Source of the DNA: CAZAKZ01 sp964485695
Lineage (GTDB): Bacteria > Planctomycetota > JAFGQW01
Length of the DNA: 64,000 bases
Assembly (NCBI GenBank): GCA_964485695.1
Contig: CAZAKZ010000012.1
Span: 1 to 64,000 of the forward strand
Reading direction: 5' to 3'
Part shown: positions 16,770-25,563 of the stretch, piece by piece
Numbering within the stretch: position 1 is the first letter of the stretch
How the letters are laid out: every line of letters starts with the position of its first letter
Notes under the pieces: model-generated
What the model saw: the letters and a program-made list of their open reading frames with translations, nothing else
What the model was told of the DNA's origin: nothing
Databases searched by the model: none
Position numbers and translations under genes: made by a program

Positions 16770-17654
16770 TCATATCAGCTTTTCGGTGGTCTTGAAATGG
16801 ACCTTGGCCGCCCGCGTCAGGCCGTCTCTCCCATGAATCTCGAGTATGGATCTCCCCGCTTCGATGATGGCCGGCCTGGAGCCCCCCTTGGGCAGGTCCA
16901 CACACATCGTTTCGCTCAATCTGTCAAGGGAGCGGAGGAACGCCGCCCGGGCCACGATACTCGCAGCAGCAACGGTGATATTGCCCTCCGCCCTGGTCCT
17001 CTGGATCACGTCGGCCTCCACCTTGCGCGACGCCAGGGCGTCCAGGATGAGGGATTCCCTCGCGAAGCGGTCCACGAGGACCCTGTTCAGCGCCGGAATC
17101 CTTCGCCGCAGGTCTGCAATCACATCCGCGTGGGCTTCGGCGAGGATTTCGTTCAGGTTACCCTTTGTCTCGTGAAGCCGGTTGTATTCCTCCGGCTCCA
17201 GAATCACAAGGGCGTGGGGGAAGCACTCGCGAATCGCCAAGTCCACCCGCAGGACGGACTGATCCGACATGTTCTTGCAGTCGCGAACGCCGATGTGGCG
17301 GAGAGGCTCCTCACGCCCGGCCTCGAGGGCCACACCCGCCACCGCCAGAGGGCCGAAATAGTCGCCCTTTCCGGCCTCGTCCGTCCCGATGAGAGGCCCC
17401 TCGGGGAGGCCGGAGCCCGGTGCTTCCTTGCCTGACGGCAGGCCGAGATCTCCCAGATATCGGTCCTGAAACCCGGTAATCCCTGCGCCCTGGATCACCA
17501 CCTTGCCGGATCGGTAGGCGCTGACCACAACCTGCGGCCCCCTGGCGCGGAAGTGTGCGTGCTGCAGGGGCTCGAACTCGAAGTTCGCCTCCTGAAGCCG
17601 GCGCTTGAGCTCTTCGACCTGAAGGGGCTCCAGGGCGGTCGTTTCAACAGCCAT
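16770..17654 (-). CDS. rnhC: ribonuclease HIII
   Basis: 294 residues. The N-terminal ~75 residues form the TBP-like substrate-binding domain typical of RNase HIII rather than HII ('LQHAHFRARGPQVVVSAYRSGKVVIQG'). The catalytic domain opens with 'IGTDEAGKGDYFGPL' (Asp92, Glu93) and contains 'GVRDCKNMSD'. It removes RNA from RNA-DNA hybrids. It appears to be the first gene of the long minus-strand run down to 6574. Confidence 0.95.
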   Translation of the reverse strand: MAVETTALEPLQVEELKRRLQEANFEFEPLQHAHFRARGPQVVVSAYRSGKVVIQGAGITGFQDRYLGDLGLPSGKEAPGSGLPEGPLIGTDEAGKGDYFGPLAVAGVALEAGREEPLRHIGVRDCKNMSDQSVLRVDLAIRECFPHALVILEPEEYNRLHETKGNLNEILAEAHADVIADLRRRIPALNRVLVDRFARESLILDALASRKVEADVIQRTRAEGNITVAAASIVARAAFLRSLDRLSETMCVDLPKGGSRPAIIEAGRSILEIHGRDGLTRAAKVHFKTTEKLI

Positions 17655-17977
17655 GTCTGTCTCTGGCCTTTTCTGTTCTCGCAGGTGGCGCTTGCCCCGC
17701 CATCCGCCTGCCGCCGAATTTCCAACCTGGACAAGTCATAAAAGGGGGGGGCAGGCCGACCAGAAGCGTGTTCGCTGTAACACGTTGAAGATCGAACCCG
17801 CCCTCCCGGATCACGGTTGTGCGGGATGCCCCGTGCACGTAGCTGCTCCTCCATGATTCACCCCGAGGCTCATCCCGGGACCGGCAACAGAGCTTCAACG
17901 TGCGACCAGAGAATGACGATACATTCCAGAGATCGCAAGGGTATTTCCAGGGTCCGTTTGCGGGTGAGGATCATGGC
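17655..17977. other. divergent intergenic region upstream of rnhC
   Basis: The outward-facing rnhC and the kinase-like gene suggest promoters here, but no convincing -35/-10 pair was found. A run of Gs after ATAAAA is at about 17739-17751. No RNA gene or coding region is recognised. Confidence 0.4.
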
Positions 17978-18925
17978 ATGAGTGCGCGCGGCTCCTCCGA
18001 ATCGACTTTTGACGTCTATCTGTATCAAATCACCGAAAGCAGCCGGGCTCGATCCACGCGGCCCGCCGTTGAGGGCACAAGGCGGCCCCATGCCTCGAGA
18101 TCCTTGACTCGAAACCAGAGAGACCGGGCTGCACAACGCCTGAAGCGCCGCGCGTCCAATTTCCTGACCCAGGCCGGTGATCTTCGCAAGTTGACCGCCC
18201 ATCTTAGCACGCCCGAAAATTTGATGTCCTCGACGGTTTTCACGTTTTTCGAGAACCTGATCCCCCGCCTGAACAGCATTTTCCACATCGCCGACCATTT
18301 TCAGAAAGGCTTCAAGAGCGGGCAGTTTCCCTCGGGTCCGGAAGGTCTCGAGTTCCTGCTCCGGGTGGTGAAGAACCTCAACCGACAGATCGAGGCTGCG
18401 CTGGCGGTTTCGGAACTGGACTCCGGCCGGTGCCGGCGGCGCCCCGCCTACTTCGACCTGTTCCGGCTCCTGGAACAGGCCTCCCGAAGCAGTCAAAATC
18501 ACTACCTTGTGGGCGAGGTGGGTCTTACCACGAATCCGCCCGACGCATCGCTTCAGGTCCGAGGAAAAAGGCCCCTGTGGTATCTCGCGGTGGTGGACCT
18601 CCTCTGCCGCGCGGAGGAAGTCTCGCCCAGAAAGGGAGTCGCCGCCCGGCTCAAACAGGTCGATCCGTCCATGGTGACACTGACCCTGTTGCCCCGTGGG
18701 GCTCTCATGAGCGAGGAGGATACCCGGATACGAGAGCAGCGCCAGAAGATCCTCGGCCGCTCGAGCCCGAAGGAAGACCCGGCCTTTGAGATCACCCGGG
18801 CCATCATCCAGCACCTGGGCGGATCGCTCACCATCGGGAAAAGGTGCCGGCCCTATATCATACCCCTGTTCACCCTCGAGATCCCGGTGGCTCCGGATCA
18901 AGGCAGCGATGGTCTGATCGACTGA
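17978..18925 (+). CDS. degenerate histidine-kinase-like protein
   Basis: About 315 residues from the ATG at 17978; the frame is open to a GTG at 17900. The middle is helical ('VFTFFENLIPRLNSIFHIADHF'), resembling a dimerisation helix pair but with no clear phosphorylatable H-box. The rest resembles a GHKL ATPase fold: an N-box-like 'PLWYLAVVDLLCRAEEVSP' and a G-box-like 'AIIQHLGGSLTIGKRCRPY' followed by 'LFTLEIPV', but the ATP-binding glycines are poor. It may be a pseudokinase or signalling partner. Function is unknown. The 3' end overlaps the convergent DUF374 gene by 56 nt. Confidence 0.6.
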   Translation: MSARGSSESTFDVYLYQITESSRARSTRPAVEGTRRPHASRSLTRNQRDRAAQRLKRRASNFLTQAGDLRKLTAHLSTPENLMSSTVFTFFENLIPRLNSIFHIADHFQKGFKSGQFPSGPEGLEFLLRVVKNLNRQIEAALAVSELDSGRCRRRPAYFDLFRLLEQASRSSQNHYLVGEVGLTTNPPDASLQVRGKRPLWYLAVVDLLCRAEEVSPRKGVAARLKQVDPSMVTLTLLPRGALMSEEDTRIREQRQKILGRSSPKEDPAFEITRAIIQHLGGSLTIGKRCRPYIIPLFTLEIPVAPDQGSDGLID

Positions 18926-19670
18926 GCCGCTTTTGGCGGACGGCGATGGATTCCCGACTTCGGTCTTCAAAGGGATCGTCCACGCCGAGCAAATGCGCGG
19001 CTTCCTTGGATACGGCTTCCAGCGCCTCGGCCAGCCGGGTGTGGGTTTCGCCGTCCTCTTCCCTGATCGCGATCGGGGCCCCGAAGACAAATGCGGCCCG
19101 GCAAAAGGGCCGGGGTATTCTGAATCGGTCCCAGGATTTCAGACGCAAGTACCGGGAGATCTCGATTCCTACGGGCACCACCTTGAGCTTCGAGAGCCGG
19201 GCAAGGGTAATGAGGCCGGGAGCAAGGGAATAGACGGGCCCCCGAGGTCCGTCCGGTGTGAAGGCGAGGTCGTATCCCTCCTTGCCGCTCTTGGCCATGG
19301 CGTAGAGGGCCCGGGCGCCTCCCTTCTTTCGGCGACCGGATCGGTCGGCACTGCCGCGGATCGGTACGAAACCGAACCGGCTCAAGAGTATTGCAATCAG
19401 CTCTCCGTCTCCGTGACGACTCACCAGAACGTGTATTTTCTTGTGACGGAAAAACCACACCGGCAACAGCAACCGGTTGTGCCAGAGCACGAAGATGACC
19501 CCGCGCCCCTCGGCATGCTCCGCCTCCACCCCCTCCCACCCTACGATGAGCGGCCTGGAGGTGCGGGCCACCAGCCACAGGAGAGGCGCGCCCAGAAACC
19601 TGACCAACCACGTTGCCAGGCGGCCTGCCCCTGGACCATTCCGGTGAATCTCGACCCCTTCAGTGCTCAT
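18870..19670 (-). CDS. DUF374-family lysophospholipid acyltransferase-like protein
   Basis: About 266 residues from the ATG at 19670, which overlaps the upstream peptidase stop by 4 nt. A hydrophobic N-terminal segment leads into family motifs 'VIFVLWHNRLLLPVWFFR' (His-containing), 'LVSRHGDGELIA', 'FVPIRGSADRSGRRKGG'-like and 'AFTPDGPRGPVYSLAPG'. DUF374 proteins belong to the LPLAT acyltransferase superfamily and are often linked to LPS or envelope lipid. It is the last gene of the PIG-L cluster. The acceptor is unknown. The 3' end overlaps the convergent kinase-like gene. Confidence 0.82.
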   Translation of the reverse strand: MSTEGVEIHRNGPGAGRLATWLVRFLGAPLLWLVARTSRPLIVGWEGVEAEHAEGRGVIFVLWHNRLLLPVWFFRHKKIHVLVSRHGDGELIAILLSRFGFVPIRGSADRSGRRKKGGARALYAMAKSGKEGYDLAFTPDGPRGPVYSLAPGLITLARLSKLKVVPVGIEISRYLRLKSWDRFRIPRPFCRAAFVFGAPIAIREEDGETHTRLAEALEAVSKEAAHLLGVDDPFEDRSRESIAVRQKRLSRSDHRCLDPEPPGSRG

Positions 19671-20647
19671 GGTGAATGGTATTCCCCGGTTCGATTCCTT
19701 GCGGCGGGCGCCTCTGGAGGAGACCGGAGGCTGTCCCCGCGGGCCGCTTCCATCCCCTCGTCTTCCTCCATCTTGCTCAGCAGGACTCGTGCCGCCCGGC
19801 GCCGGCACAAAAAGGCCAGGATCACCAGAAACGCGCACGCCACCAAGGGGCCGACGGTATGAATCACGTTCAACAGACCGAGGGATCGTCCCTTCTCGAA
19901 TTCGATCCACTCCTTTTCCAGGTCGACCTGGGCCTTTCCCGTCAGAGACAGGATGGCCTGGTCTACTGGTACCCCCTCGGCCGTGATGTCGACGAGGTCA
20001 AGCAGAAAGCGGCTCCCGCGGATGCGTGCCAGGTAACTGACAAAGGAAAAGGACTGCAGGTAGGCGAAAGTCGCTGTATTCCTGTCCTCGGGAAAACGTT
20101 CCGAGATGTCACTCCAGGTGAGGAGGTCGTCGAAGTTGAGGCGGGCCATGAGATCCGCCCTTACGCCGAGGTAGGCGGTTCCCGCAACCCATTGACAGAT
20201 CCCCTCCTCCAGCCAGAGAGGAATCCGCTTCTTCGGCCCGAGGTGCTCCCCGATGGCCTGATGCGTCAGCTCGTGGCGAAGGATCACCGCGGCCGGCATG
20301 GCCGTGGGCGGTCGCATGGAATCGGCATTGAGGCCGATCCGCCGCTTCGGTTTGATGGAGACGCCCGCGGTCCACGGCCGGAGCCGCACCTTCAGCCTTT
20401 GGGAGAGGTCCTTCGCGTCATGGCCAACTGTGACATTGACCTCCGGGGGCGGCGCCAGGCTGAGCTGGTCCTTGACGTCCTGGACCCGCTTGTGAAAATC
20501 CCGCGCGAGGTTCCGGGCGAATCGGGCGTAGCGCTGCCTTGCCTCCACCACCACGCCGGCCCCCGAGAACCGTTGCCACTCCTGTGTGCCGACCGGTGTG
20601 GCCAGGATCAATCCCGCCCAGAGGAACAGGTGCACGAAGCGTTTCAT
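19667..20647 (-). CDS. peptidase-MA-like zinc metalloprotease, exported and membrane anchored
   Basis: About 326 residues from the ATG at 20647. The signal peptide (MKRFVHLFLWAGLILATPVG) is followed by a strand-rich segment. HELTH lies in 'VILRHELTHQAIGEHLG', and a downstream glutamate lies in 'PLWLEEGICQWVAG', the gluzincin arrangement of peptidase MA-like proteins. A transmembrane helix near residue 290 ('VGPLVACAFLVILAFLC') places the catalytic domain outside the cytoplasm. Both ends overlap neighbours by 4 nt, so it is translationally coupled to the small membrane protein and the acyltransferase. The substrate is unknown. Confidence 0.8.
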   Translation of the reverse strand: MKRFVHLFLWAGLILATPVGTQEWQRFSGAGVVVEARQRYARFARNLARDFHKRVQDVKDQLSLAPPPEVNVTVGHDAKDLSQRLKVRLRPWTAGVSIKPKRRIGLNADSMRPPTAMPAAVILRHELTHQAIGEHLGPKKRIPLWLEEGICQWVAGTAYLGVRADLMARLNFDDLLTWSDISERFPEDRNTATFAYLQSFSFVSYLARIRGSRFLLDLVDITAEGVPVDQAILSLTGKAQVDLEKEWIEFEKGRSLGLLNVIHTVGPLVACAFLVILAFLCRRRAARVLLSKMEEDEGMEAARGDSLRSPPEAPAARNRTGEYHSP

Positions 20648-20892
20648 GACGGTTTCCGCCGCCTCCAGGGCGCGCCGTACCAGAAACAAAGTACGGCCAG
20701 CAGGAACACGGGAGCCATCAGAAGGGCGTGAAAGAGAGCATACCCGAAGATGAACAGGGCGCACAAGCCACTCAGGACGAGGGCGAAACGGCGCAGGATG
20801 AAGTCCCGGCTGAACCACTCGAGCGTGGCTCTGAACAAGCCTGACCGGCCGGTACGGCTTTCGATGACGGTGACACGGCGGCTCGAGTGCAT
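20644..20892 (-). CDS. small membrane protein
   Basis: 82 residues with two closely spaced hydrophobic helices ('FALVLSGLCALFIFGYALFHALLMAPVFLL' region) flanked by basic residues. It overlaps the peptidase start by 4 nt and begins 9 nt after the PIG-L stop, so it is clearly part of that operon. No family is recognised. A role as membrane partner of a neighbouring enzyme is an inference from position. Confidence 0.7.
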   Translation of the reverse strand: MHSSRRVTVIESRTGRSGLFRATLEWFSRDFILRRFALVLSGLCALFIFGYALFHALLMAPVFLLAVLCFWYGAPWRRRKPS

Positions 20893-20901
20893 AATGCCTT
20901 G

Positions 20902-23427
20902 CTATCGCTTTTCATGGATTCCGGCGCCGGCCAGATTAGCGAGCAGCTCAAAGGCGCCCGATACGGCCCCTTCGAGCTGGCGGCTGAGGGCAAGGGCCAC
21001 GTATACGACCGTTCCCTTCCCGTGGCCGACGACCAGAAGTCCGGTGTCAATGACTTTCTTCCCGCCACGGTCGATGGAAAGAAGGCGTGTGTATCCTGCG
21101 TCTGCCTCGTACGGGAAGCAAAGGCCCCGCTCCTGGATCCAGCCCCGGTAATCCTCGGGGCCGATACGGTTGGGTTTGGTGAAGATCGGATGGTCCGGCA
21201 CCAGGATCTTCACCGCCGCGCTCTCGTCCTCGATCCGTCCCTTGCCCAGGTTGAGGGGGAGCGGGCCCATCCGGGGGTTGCCGCGATCCTCGTTCCAGGC
21301 GCCCGGCCGCTGACCGAGGAACACGATCCTCCCCCCTTCCTTGACGAATGCATCCAGCTGTTCGTGATACTTCTTGAGATCCGGCAGGGCCTCCAGCGCC
21401 CGCCATCCGATGAACAGCGTCCTGAGGTCATGGGGTGAATCCAGGAACGGAAGCACTTCTTCCAGGCCCGGATCCAGAATCCTGACTCGGATTCCGAGGG
21501 CCTTCAGCGCCACGATGAGGGAGCGATCGTGGCCGGCGATGACGCCCACTCGTGTATCCGGGATCACCTTGCAGTCGATGATGTCCACCGGAACCTTTGC
21601 CGTGAAAACGGGGCCTTGGAGTTTCTTCTCGAGCCGTTGCGCGTGAAGCGAAATGTGCCCTCCTCGAAGTGGCGTGTCACATCGGACCTTGAACCGATGG
21701 AAGGTTGTTTTTTCCACGTTCCAGTCCTCGATGATCAAGGACGACGGCTCGATCCGCAGGCCTTCCGTCCCTTCCGGCCACAGCTTGAATCGGAGAGGTT
21801 TTTCCCGAGGTCTGCTACCGAGGATGTGGAGCGGTCCCTGCGTACGGAATTCGACTACCACGGCAATGCCCTCCCCGGCGGCTTCCCGGCGCCTCACCAG
21901 GCGAGTCGGTCGCGGCTGGATCTGTACGGGAGACACGACGTCGGGCATGTCGATTCCAACGACGAACGCCATACTCTCGTCGTCAATCCGGCCGCGGACC
22001 GTGCAGTGCAATCCTGGATGGAACTCCTCCACGCGCCTGTAGTACGGCGCTTCGGGCACGGTGGGCAGGGCCTTCTCTTTCACCCTTGCCTTGAAGTATG
22101 CGTGCACCGGTTTGTCCCGGATCAGCGTGCGTTTCTTCTGATCCAAGTAGGTCTTGACGAAGCTGTCCGTCTCCTCGAGCTCCACGCTGAGGCCCTCGAT
22201 CTTCAAGTCGCTGTCCACGGTCACCTTCACGACCACATCGAATTCTTCATCGCAGGCTCGGCACCTCTGGTCCGCCTCCGTGGAGACGGCAATTTTCAGG
22301 ACCTGTCGCAGCGCCTGGTTGATCTCGGTGACCCGATTCCTGAAGAAGTGCTGATACCCGATTTCTTCGAACCACTCGCCCTTCTGAAGCTTCCGTTTGG
22401 CAAAGGGATCCAGGCTCAGCTGGCGGATGGACTTCTGGGCTTCCAGGAGCAGCGTCACCGTCCCGGAATCGTCGAGGTTCCGCTTCAACGCTTCTTCGCC
22501 TGCTTTGCATATTTTCAGGTCAACCTCGTGGGCCCGCCGGTAGTCCGCTTCCTTTTTCAGCTCGAGCTCCTCCGGGCCGTATGCAACGAGGTTTGAGAAG
22601 AAATCATCCAGGCTCTCGTTCTTCTCCCGGCCGGAAAGCGGCACCCGCCGATAATAGAGGGTCTTGGGCAGCTCACTGGCCTTGTGCAATCGGTGACCCT
22701 GGGACCGATGACAAGCCCGGGCCCGATCCCCGATCTCGGCATAGCTATCCCCCAGAAATGAATCGCGAGCACCCACGTCGATCCCCAAGGTGGCGCCTAC
22801 TTTCTGGCACCGGATAAACAGGCGGCTGGCCCGCCACGGATAGAGAAGCTCCTGGAGATGGTCCTCGTACCGGGTTCGGTCGCTGGCCTCCAGGATGGCT
22901 TCCTTCAAGAGCTTGAAGGCCGCCTGATGGTGCCCGTGCGCCCTCGGGGTAACTTTGCTCCTGTAGACGACCACATGGGGGCGAAATCGCCGGATCACCC
23001 GGACCAGCCCCTCCTTGGTCTTTTCTGCACCCCATTTCTCCAGCGTCTCGGTCAAGCTCCGGGTGTACCCGAAGTCGGGTATGTGAAGGTAAAACGACCT
23101 GCATCCGAGAACACGTGCTGCGGCCTCGGCCTCCTTCATACGGACGACCCGGAGTTCATCCCAGAGCTCCGGCCCGGCGGCGTTCTGGCCGCCCTCTCCG
23201 CTGGTGACAAAACAGACGGCTGTCCGAACGCCACGGCCCTTCCGGTAGTAGGCAAGAACGGCTCCGTCCTCGTCGTCCGGATGGGCTGCGACACACAGCA
23301 GGCGAAACGAGGTCGTGAGGTCCAGTAAGGCCTGGCGTCTTTCAAGTGCGCTGATGCCCTGGCCGTCCGAAGCGGACGTCATCAACGACGCGACAAGAAC
23401 AAAGAGGGCGGTGGGAAAATGCTTCAT
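20902..23427 (-). CDS. large secreted PIG-L family deacetylase
   Basis: 841 residues with a signal peptide (~1-23). The PIG-L/LmbE fold follows: the zinc and catalytic motif AHPDDE at 48-53 and the second zinc motif HGHHQ at 164-168. The family removes N-acetyl groups from sugars. Around 300-600 is a largely helical then strand-rich region. From about 640 comes a glutamine-amidotransferase-like fold ('VGVIAGHDRSLIVALKALGI', 'FVKEGGRIVFLGQRPGAWN') without an evident catalytic triad. The export signal and three coupled membrane or exported partners suggest action on an envelope glycan or a scavenged amino sugar. The substrate is unknown. Confidence 0.85.
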   Translation of the reverse strand: MKHFPTALFVLVASLMTSASDGQGISALERRQALLDLTTSFRLLCVAAHPDDEDGAVLAYYRKGRGVRTAVCFVTSGEGGQNAAGPELWDELRVVRMKEAEAAARVLGCRSFYLHIPDFGYTRSLTETLEKWGAEKTKEGLVRVIRRFRPHVVVYRSKVTPRAHGHHQAAFKLLKEAILEASDRTRYEDHLQELLYPWRASRLFIRCQKVGATLGIDVGARDSFLGDSYAEIGDRARACHRSQGHRLHKASELPKTLYYRRVPLSGREKNESLDDFFSNLVAYGPEELELKKEADYRRAHEVDLKICKAGEEALKRNLDDSGTVTLLLEAQKSIRQLSLDPFAKRKLQKGEWFEEIGYQHFFRNRVTEINQALRQVLKIAVSTEADQRCRACDEEFDVVVKVTVDSDLKIEGLSVELEETDSFVKTYLDQKKRTLIRDKPVHAYFKARVKEKALPTVPEAPYYRRVEEFHPGLHCTVRGRIDDESMAFVVGIDMPDVVSPVQIQPRPTRLVRRREAAGEGIAVVVEFRTQGPLHILGSRPREKPLRFKLWPEGTEGLRIEPSSLIIEDWNVEKTTFHRFKVRCDTPLRGGHISLHAQRLEKKLQGPVFTAKVPVDIIDCKVIPDTRVGVIAGHDRSLIVALKALGIRVRILDPGLEEVLPFLDSPHDLRTLFIGWRALEALPDLKKYHEQLDAFVKEGGRIVFLGQRPGAWNEDRGNPRMGPLPLNLGKGRIEDESAAVKILVPDHPIFTKPNRIGPEDYRGWIQERGLCFPYEADAGYTRLLSIDRGGKKVIDTGLLVVGHGKGTVVYVALALSRQLEGAVSGAFELLANLAGAGIHEKR

Positions 23428-23547
23428 TTCGTCTTCCTAAATGGTCGGTCACGACCATTAGCAAATCGAGCCGGGTGCTGTGCGCCGACAGGGACGCCTG
23501 GATTTGCATATACGATACGTCTGATAGAAATGACCCCGGTCAAAACA

Positions 23548-23584
23548 GGAGGTCACGATCCAACTGTAACGAATCATGATCTCC
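23548..23584. repeat. diverged inverted copy of the palindrome-ended unit at 5261-5297
   Basis: The reverse complement matches 5261-5297 at 30 of 37 positions with no gaps. The ends (GGAGGTCA and TGATCTCC) remain complementary with one G-T pair. It lies in the 228-nt gap between the lipoprotein and PIG-L genes, which otherwise shows nothing recognisable. Confidence 0.55.
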
Positions 23585-23655
23585 GATTGTGCAGCCTCAT
23601 CGGGAACTATACCCCGGCGGGGCGCGGGCTTCCACCATTCAGGGGCCGCTCGCGT

Positions 23656-24282
23656 TCACCGCTGCGGTGGAGGGGCCTCCGGGATGCGGACATTTCTCAA
23701 AATAAACTCCTCCTGCGAGCCCATGGCCCGGCTCTGCATGAGCCGCACCCACCCGAGGCCAGGAGAAAAACAGTATTTTTTCACGATCTCGGTGTCCACC
23801 CCGCCGGCATGCAAGGTCACCCGAGCCACCGGCCTCCAATCTCCCAGAATACGCTCATACCGAATTTCGGCCAGCCGTGCCCGGTAGTGCGGTTTATCGG
23901 GTTGGTAGGCCCACGTGTCTCCGACGCGCGCCCCGAACACAAGGATGTCCACTGGCTCTCCGTCCGCGGTCATTCGTAGAACGCCCTCGCGTTTTCCAAG
24001 AGCGAGGTTGCCTCTGGATCGAACGGCCGGTGTTTTGACGAGAACGGGATGCTGTCCCTTTTCGTCCGCGGCCTGCAGCAGAAAGCGAACGGTCTGGGGT
24101 CTGTCCGGAAAGCCAGGAAGGAAGTATTCAAACTCCCACCATGAACCGATTACAAGAGGAAAGAAATCCTCCGTTATCGTCTCGGGAAGCGGCGACTCGG
24201 GCGGTCCCGTTGCACACCCTGCGAGGAGAAGCAGAGCCGCAAGAAAGACGCCTGTCCAGTTGTATCCCTCCCTGGCCGACAT
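23656..24282 (-). CDS. lipoprotein of unknown function
   Basis: About 208 residues from the ATG at 24282, chosen because GAGGAG stands just upstream and the product then starts with a lipoprotein signal (hydrophobic run and lipobox LLAGC). The mature part is strand-rich ('FFPLVIGSWWEFEYFLPG', 'VGDTWAYQPDKPHY', 'GVDTEIVKKYCFSPGLGWVRL') and resembles single-domain periplasmic lipoproteins whose job is unknown. It starts 41 nt after the HNH gene stop, so it is likely co-transcribed with the HNH and J-domain genes. Confidence 0.75.
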   Translation of the reverse strand: MSAREGYNWTGVFLAALLLLAGCATGPPESPLPETITEDFFPLVIGSWWEFEYFLPGFPDRPQTVRFLLQAADEKGQHPVLVKTPAVRSRGNLALGKREGVLRMTADGEPVDILVFGARVGDTWAYQPDKPHYRARLAEIRYERILGDWRPVARVTLHAGGVDTEIVKKYCFSPGLGWVRLMQSRAMGSQEEFILRNVRIPEAPPPQR

Positions 24283-24323
24283 CATCACTCCTCGTGTGTT
24301 ATTCGCTTGCGGGGGACACCGGG

Positions 24324-24920
24324 CTACTCCTCCAGCTCCGCATCCCAGTACCGGTCTGAAATAAACTTTTCCCAGCTTTGCCGGCGGTATCCCAACGTCA
24401 ACTCCAGATAGGGGGCCCAGTCCGGTTTCGTTGGCTGCTTGATCAGACGCATTCCCGCCTCTTTCAGGGTTCGGTTGCCTTTCTTGACGTTGCAATCCAG
24501 GCACGAGATCACGCAGTTGGTCCAGGAAAGCTTCCCGCCGCTGGACCTGGGAACGACATGGTCGATGCTCAGGTCTTCGGTCGGCCTTCTCTTGCCGCAG
24601 TACTGGCAGGTATATTTGTCTCGCTTGTATATGTTTCGCCGGGAGAAGGAGACGCGGCGGATCGGAACACCGTCGTACCCCTTGAGCACGATGACTTCCG
24701 GCACCGGGATCAGCAGCCTGACCGTCCGGATACATGGCGCGTTTCTGGCCCCGGCCAGATCCGCCCAGGAGTGGAAGTCGTGCATCTCGAAAGTATCGGG
24801 CGTTACTACCCTGGCGGCATCCTGGTACAGCAGCGAAAGGGCCCTGCGAACCGTGGTGACATGGACCGCGTGCCAGGAGCGATTCAAAACGAGTGTTTTC
24901 TGGTTCAAGAGCGCGCTCAT
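24324..24920 (-). CDS. HNH endonuclease family protein
   Basis: 198 residues. The C-terminal half has the HNH core: CxxC ('CQYCGKRRPTEDLSIDHVVP') with the His-Asp-His-like 'IDHVVPRSSGGK', then 'NCVISCLDCNVKKGNRT' with the second zinc CxxC. The N-terminal 'LVLNRSWHAVHVTTVRRALSLL' is common to a widespread stand-alone HNH family of unknown role in bacteria. No toxin, restriction or phage genes are nearby, so it is probably a housekeeping family member. It begins 10 nt after the J-domain gene stop. Confidence 0.85.
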   Translation of the reverse strand: MSALLNQKTLVLNRSWHAVHVTTVRRALSLLYQDAARVVTPDTFEMHDFHSWADLAGARNAPCIRTVRLLIPVPEVIVLKGYDGVPIRRVSFSRRNIYKRDKYTCQYCGKRRPTEDLSIDHVVPRSSGGKLSWTNCVISCLDCNVKKGNRTLKEAGMRLIKQPTKPDWAPYLELTLGYRRQSWEKFISDRYWDAELEE

Positions 24921-24930
24921 GCGACTTCCC

Positions 24931-25563
24931 CTACGAGTCTCCCCCCTCTTCTGCGTTCAATGTGCCTATCAGTTTATCTCTGGCCGCCCGCAACTCGATG
25001 AACTTTTCGTGTGCAAGAGACTGAAAGTCCTCATCCAGCCGGGCAAATCGGTCGGGGTGAAAGAGTTTCGAGCGATCCCTGAATGCCGCCAGGACCTCCT
25101 TCCGGGTCGCATACTCCCGGACGCCGAGTAGCCGGCGACAGCGGTCCAGCTCTCCCGGCCCCTCGACATCCGTGGCCGGAGGTCGCGAATCCGTGGTGTC
25201 CCGGAAACGGTGGAACTTCCGGTCTTTTCCGTCTCCCTCGTCTTCCACGTCGGGCCGACCGGCATCTCCCCGGTTCGTCCCGTCCCGAGCCGCCTCCGGC
25301 GCACGAAACCTCGTCGTCTCGGCCTGGCCCGACAGAATGGCCCCGAGAATCCCTGGGGGCTTCCGGGTAGAGATCACCTGCGCTCCGTCGGGATCGACCT
25401 CGAGGACGAGCGGGGTGCCACATTTGCCGCAAGAATGCTCGTAATACGGGCCCCCGCCCGGAAGCGCACGGCTGCGCAGGAAACCGTCCTGCCTGAATTC
25501 ACTCAACAGGATCGAATTGCCGCACCTGGGACAGTTCGAAGCCGGGCCATTCGGATCAACCAT
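24931..25563 (-). CDS. zinc-ribbon and J-domain protein
   Basis: About 210 residues from the ATG at 25563; the frame is open to 25614. The N-terminal Cys4 zinc ribbon ('NCPRCGN' and 'HSCGKCGTPL') precedes a charged linker (~90-150). The C-terminal J domain follows with the HPD motif in 'KLFHPDRFARLDEDFQ', needed to stimulate Hsp70 ATPase. It is a non-canonical DnaJ: there is no G/F region or substrate domain. It may bring DnaK to a specific client bound by the ribbon. Confidence 0.82.
   Translation of the reverse strand: MVDPNGPASNCPRCGNSILLSEFRQDGFLRSRALPGGGPYYEHSCGKCGTPLVLEVDPDGAQVISTRKPPGILGAILSGQAETTRFRAPEAARDGTNRGDAGRPDVEDEGDGKDRKFHRFRDTTDSRPPATDVEGPGELDRCRRLLGVREYATRKEVLAAFRDRSKLFHPDRFARLDEDFQSLAHEKFIELRAARDKLIGTLNAEEGGDS

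Noticed and set aside
17870..19090. 406-residue minus-strand reading frame
   Set aside because: It is antisense to the kinase-like gene and overlaps the DUF374 gene; its composition (Gly, Arg, Pro rich, no domain) is that of a shadow frame.
20887..23328. several plus-strand ORFs across the PIG-L gene
   Set aside because: All are antisense to a gene with intact PIG-L motifs and a signal peptide.
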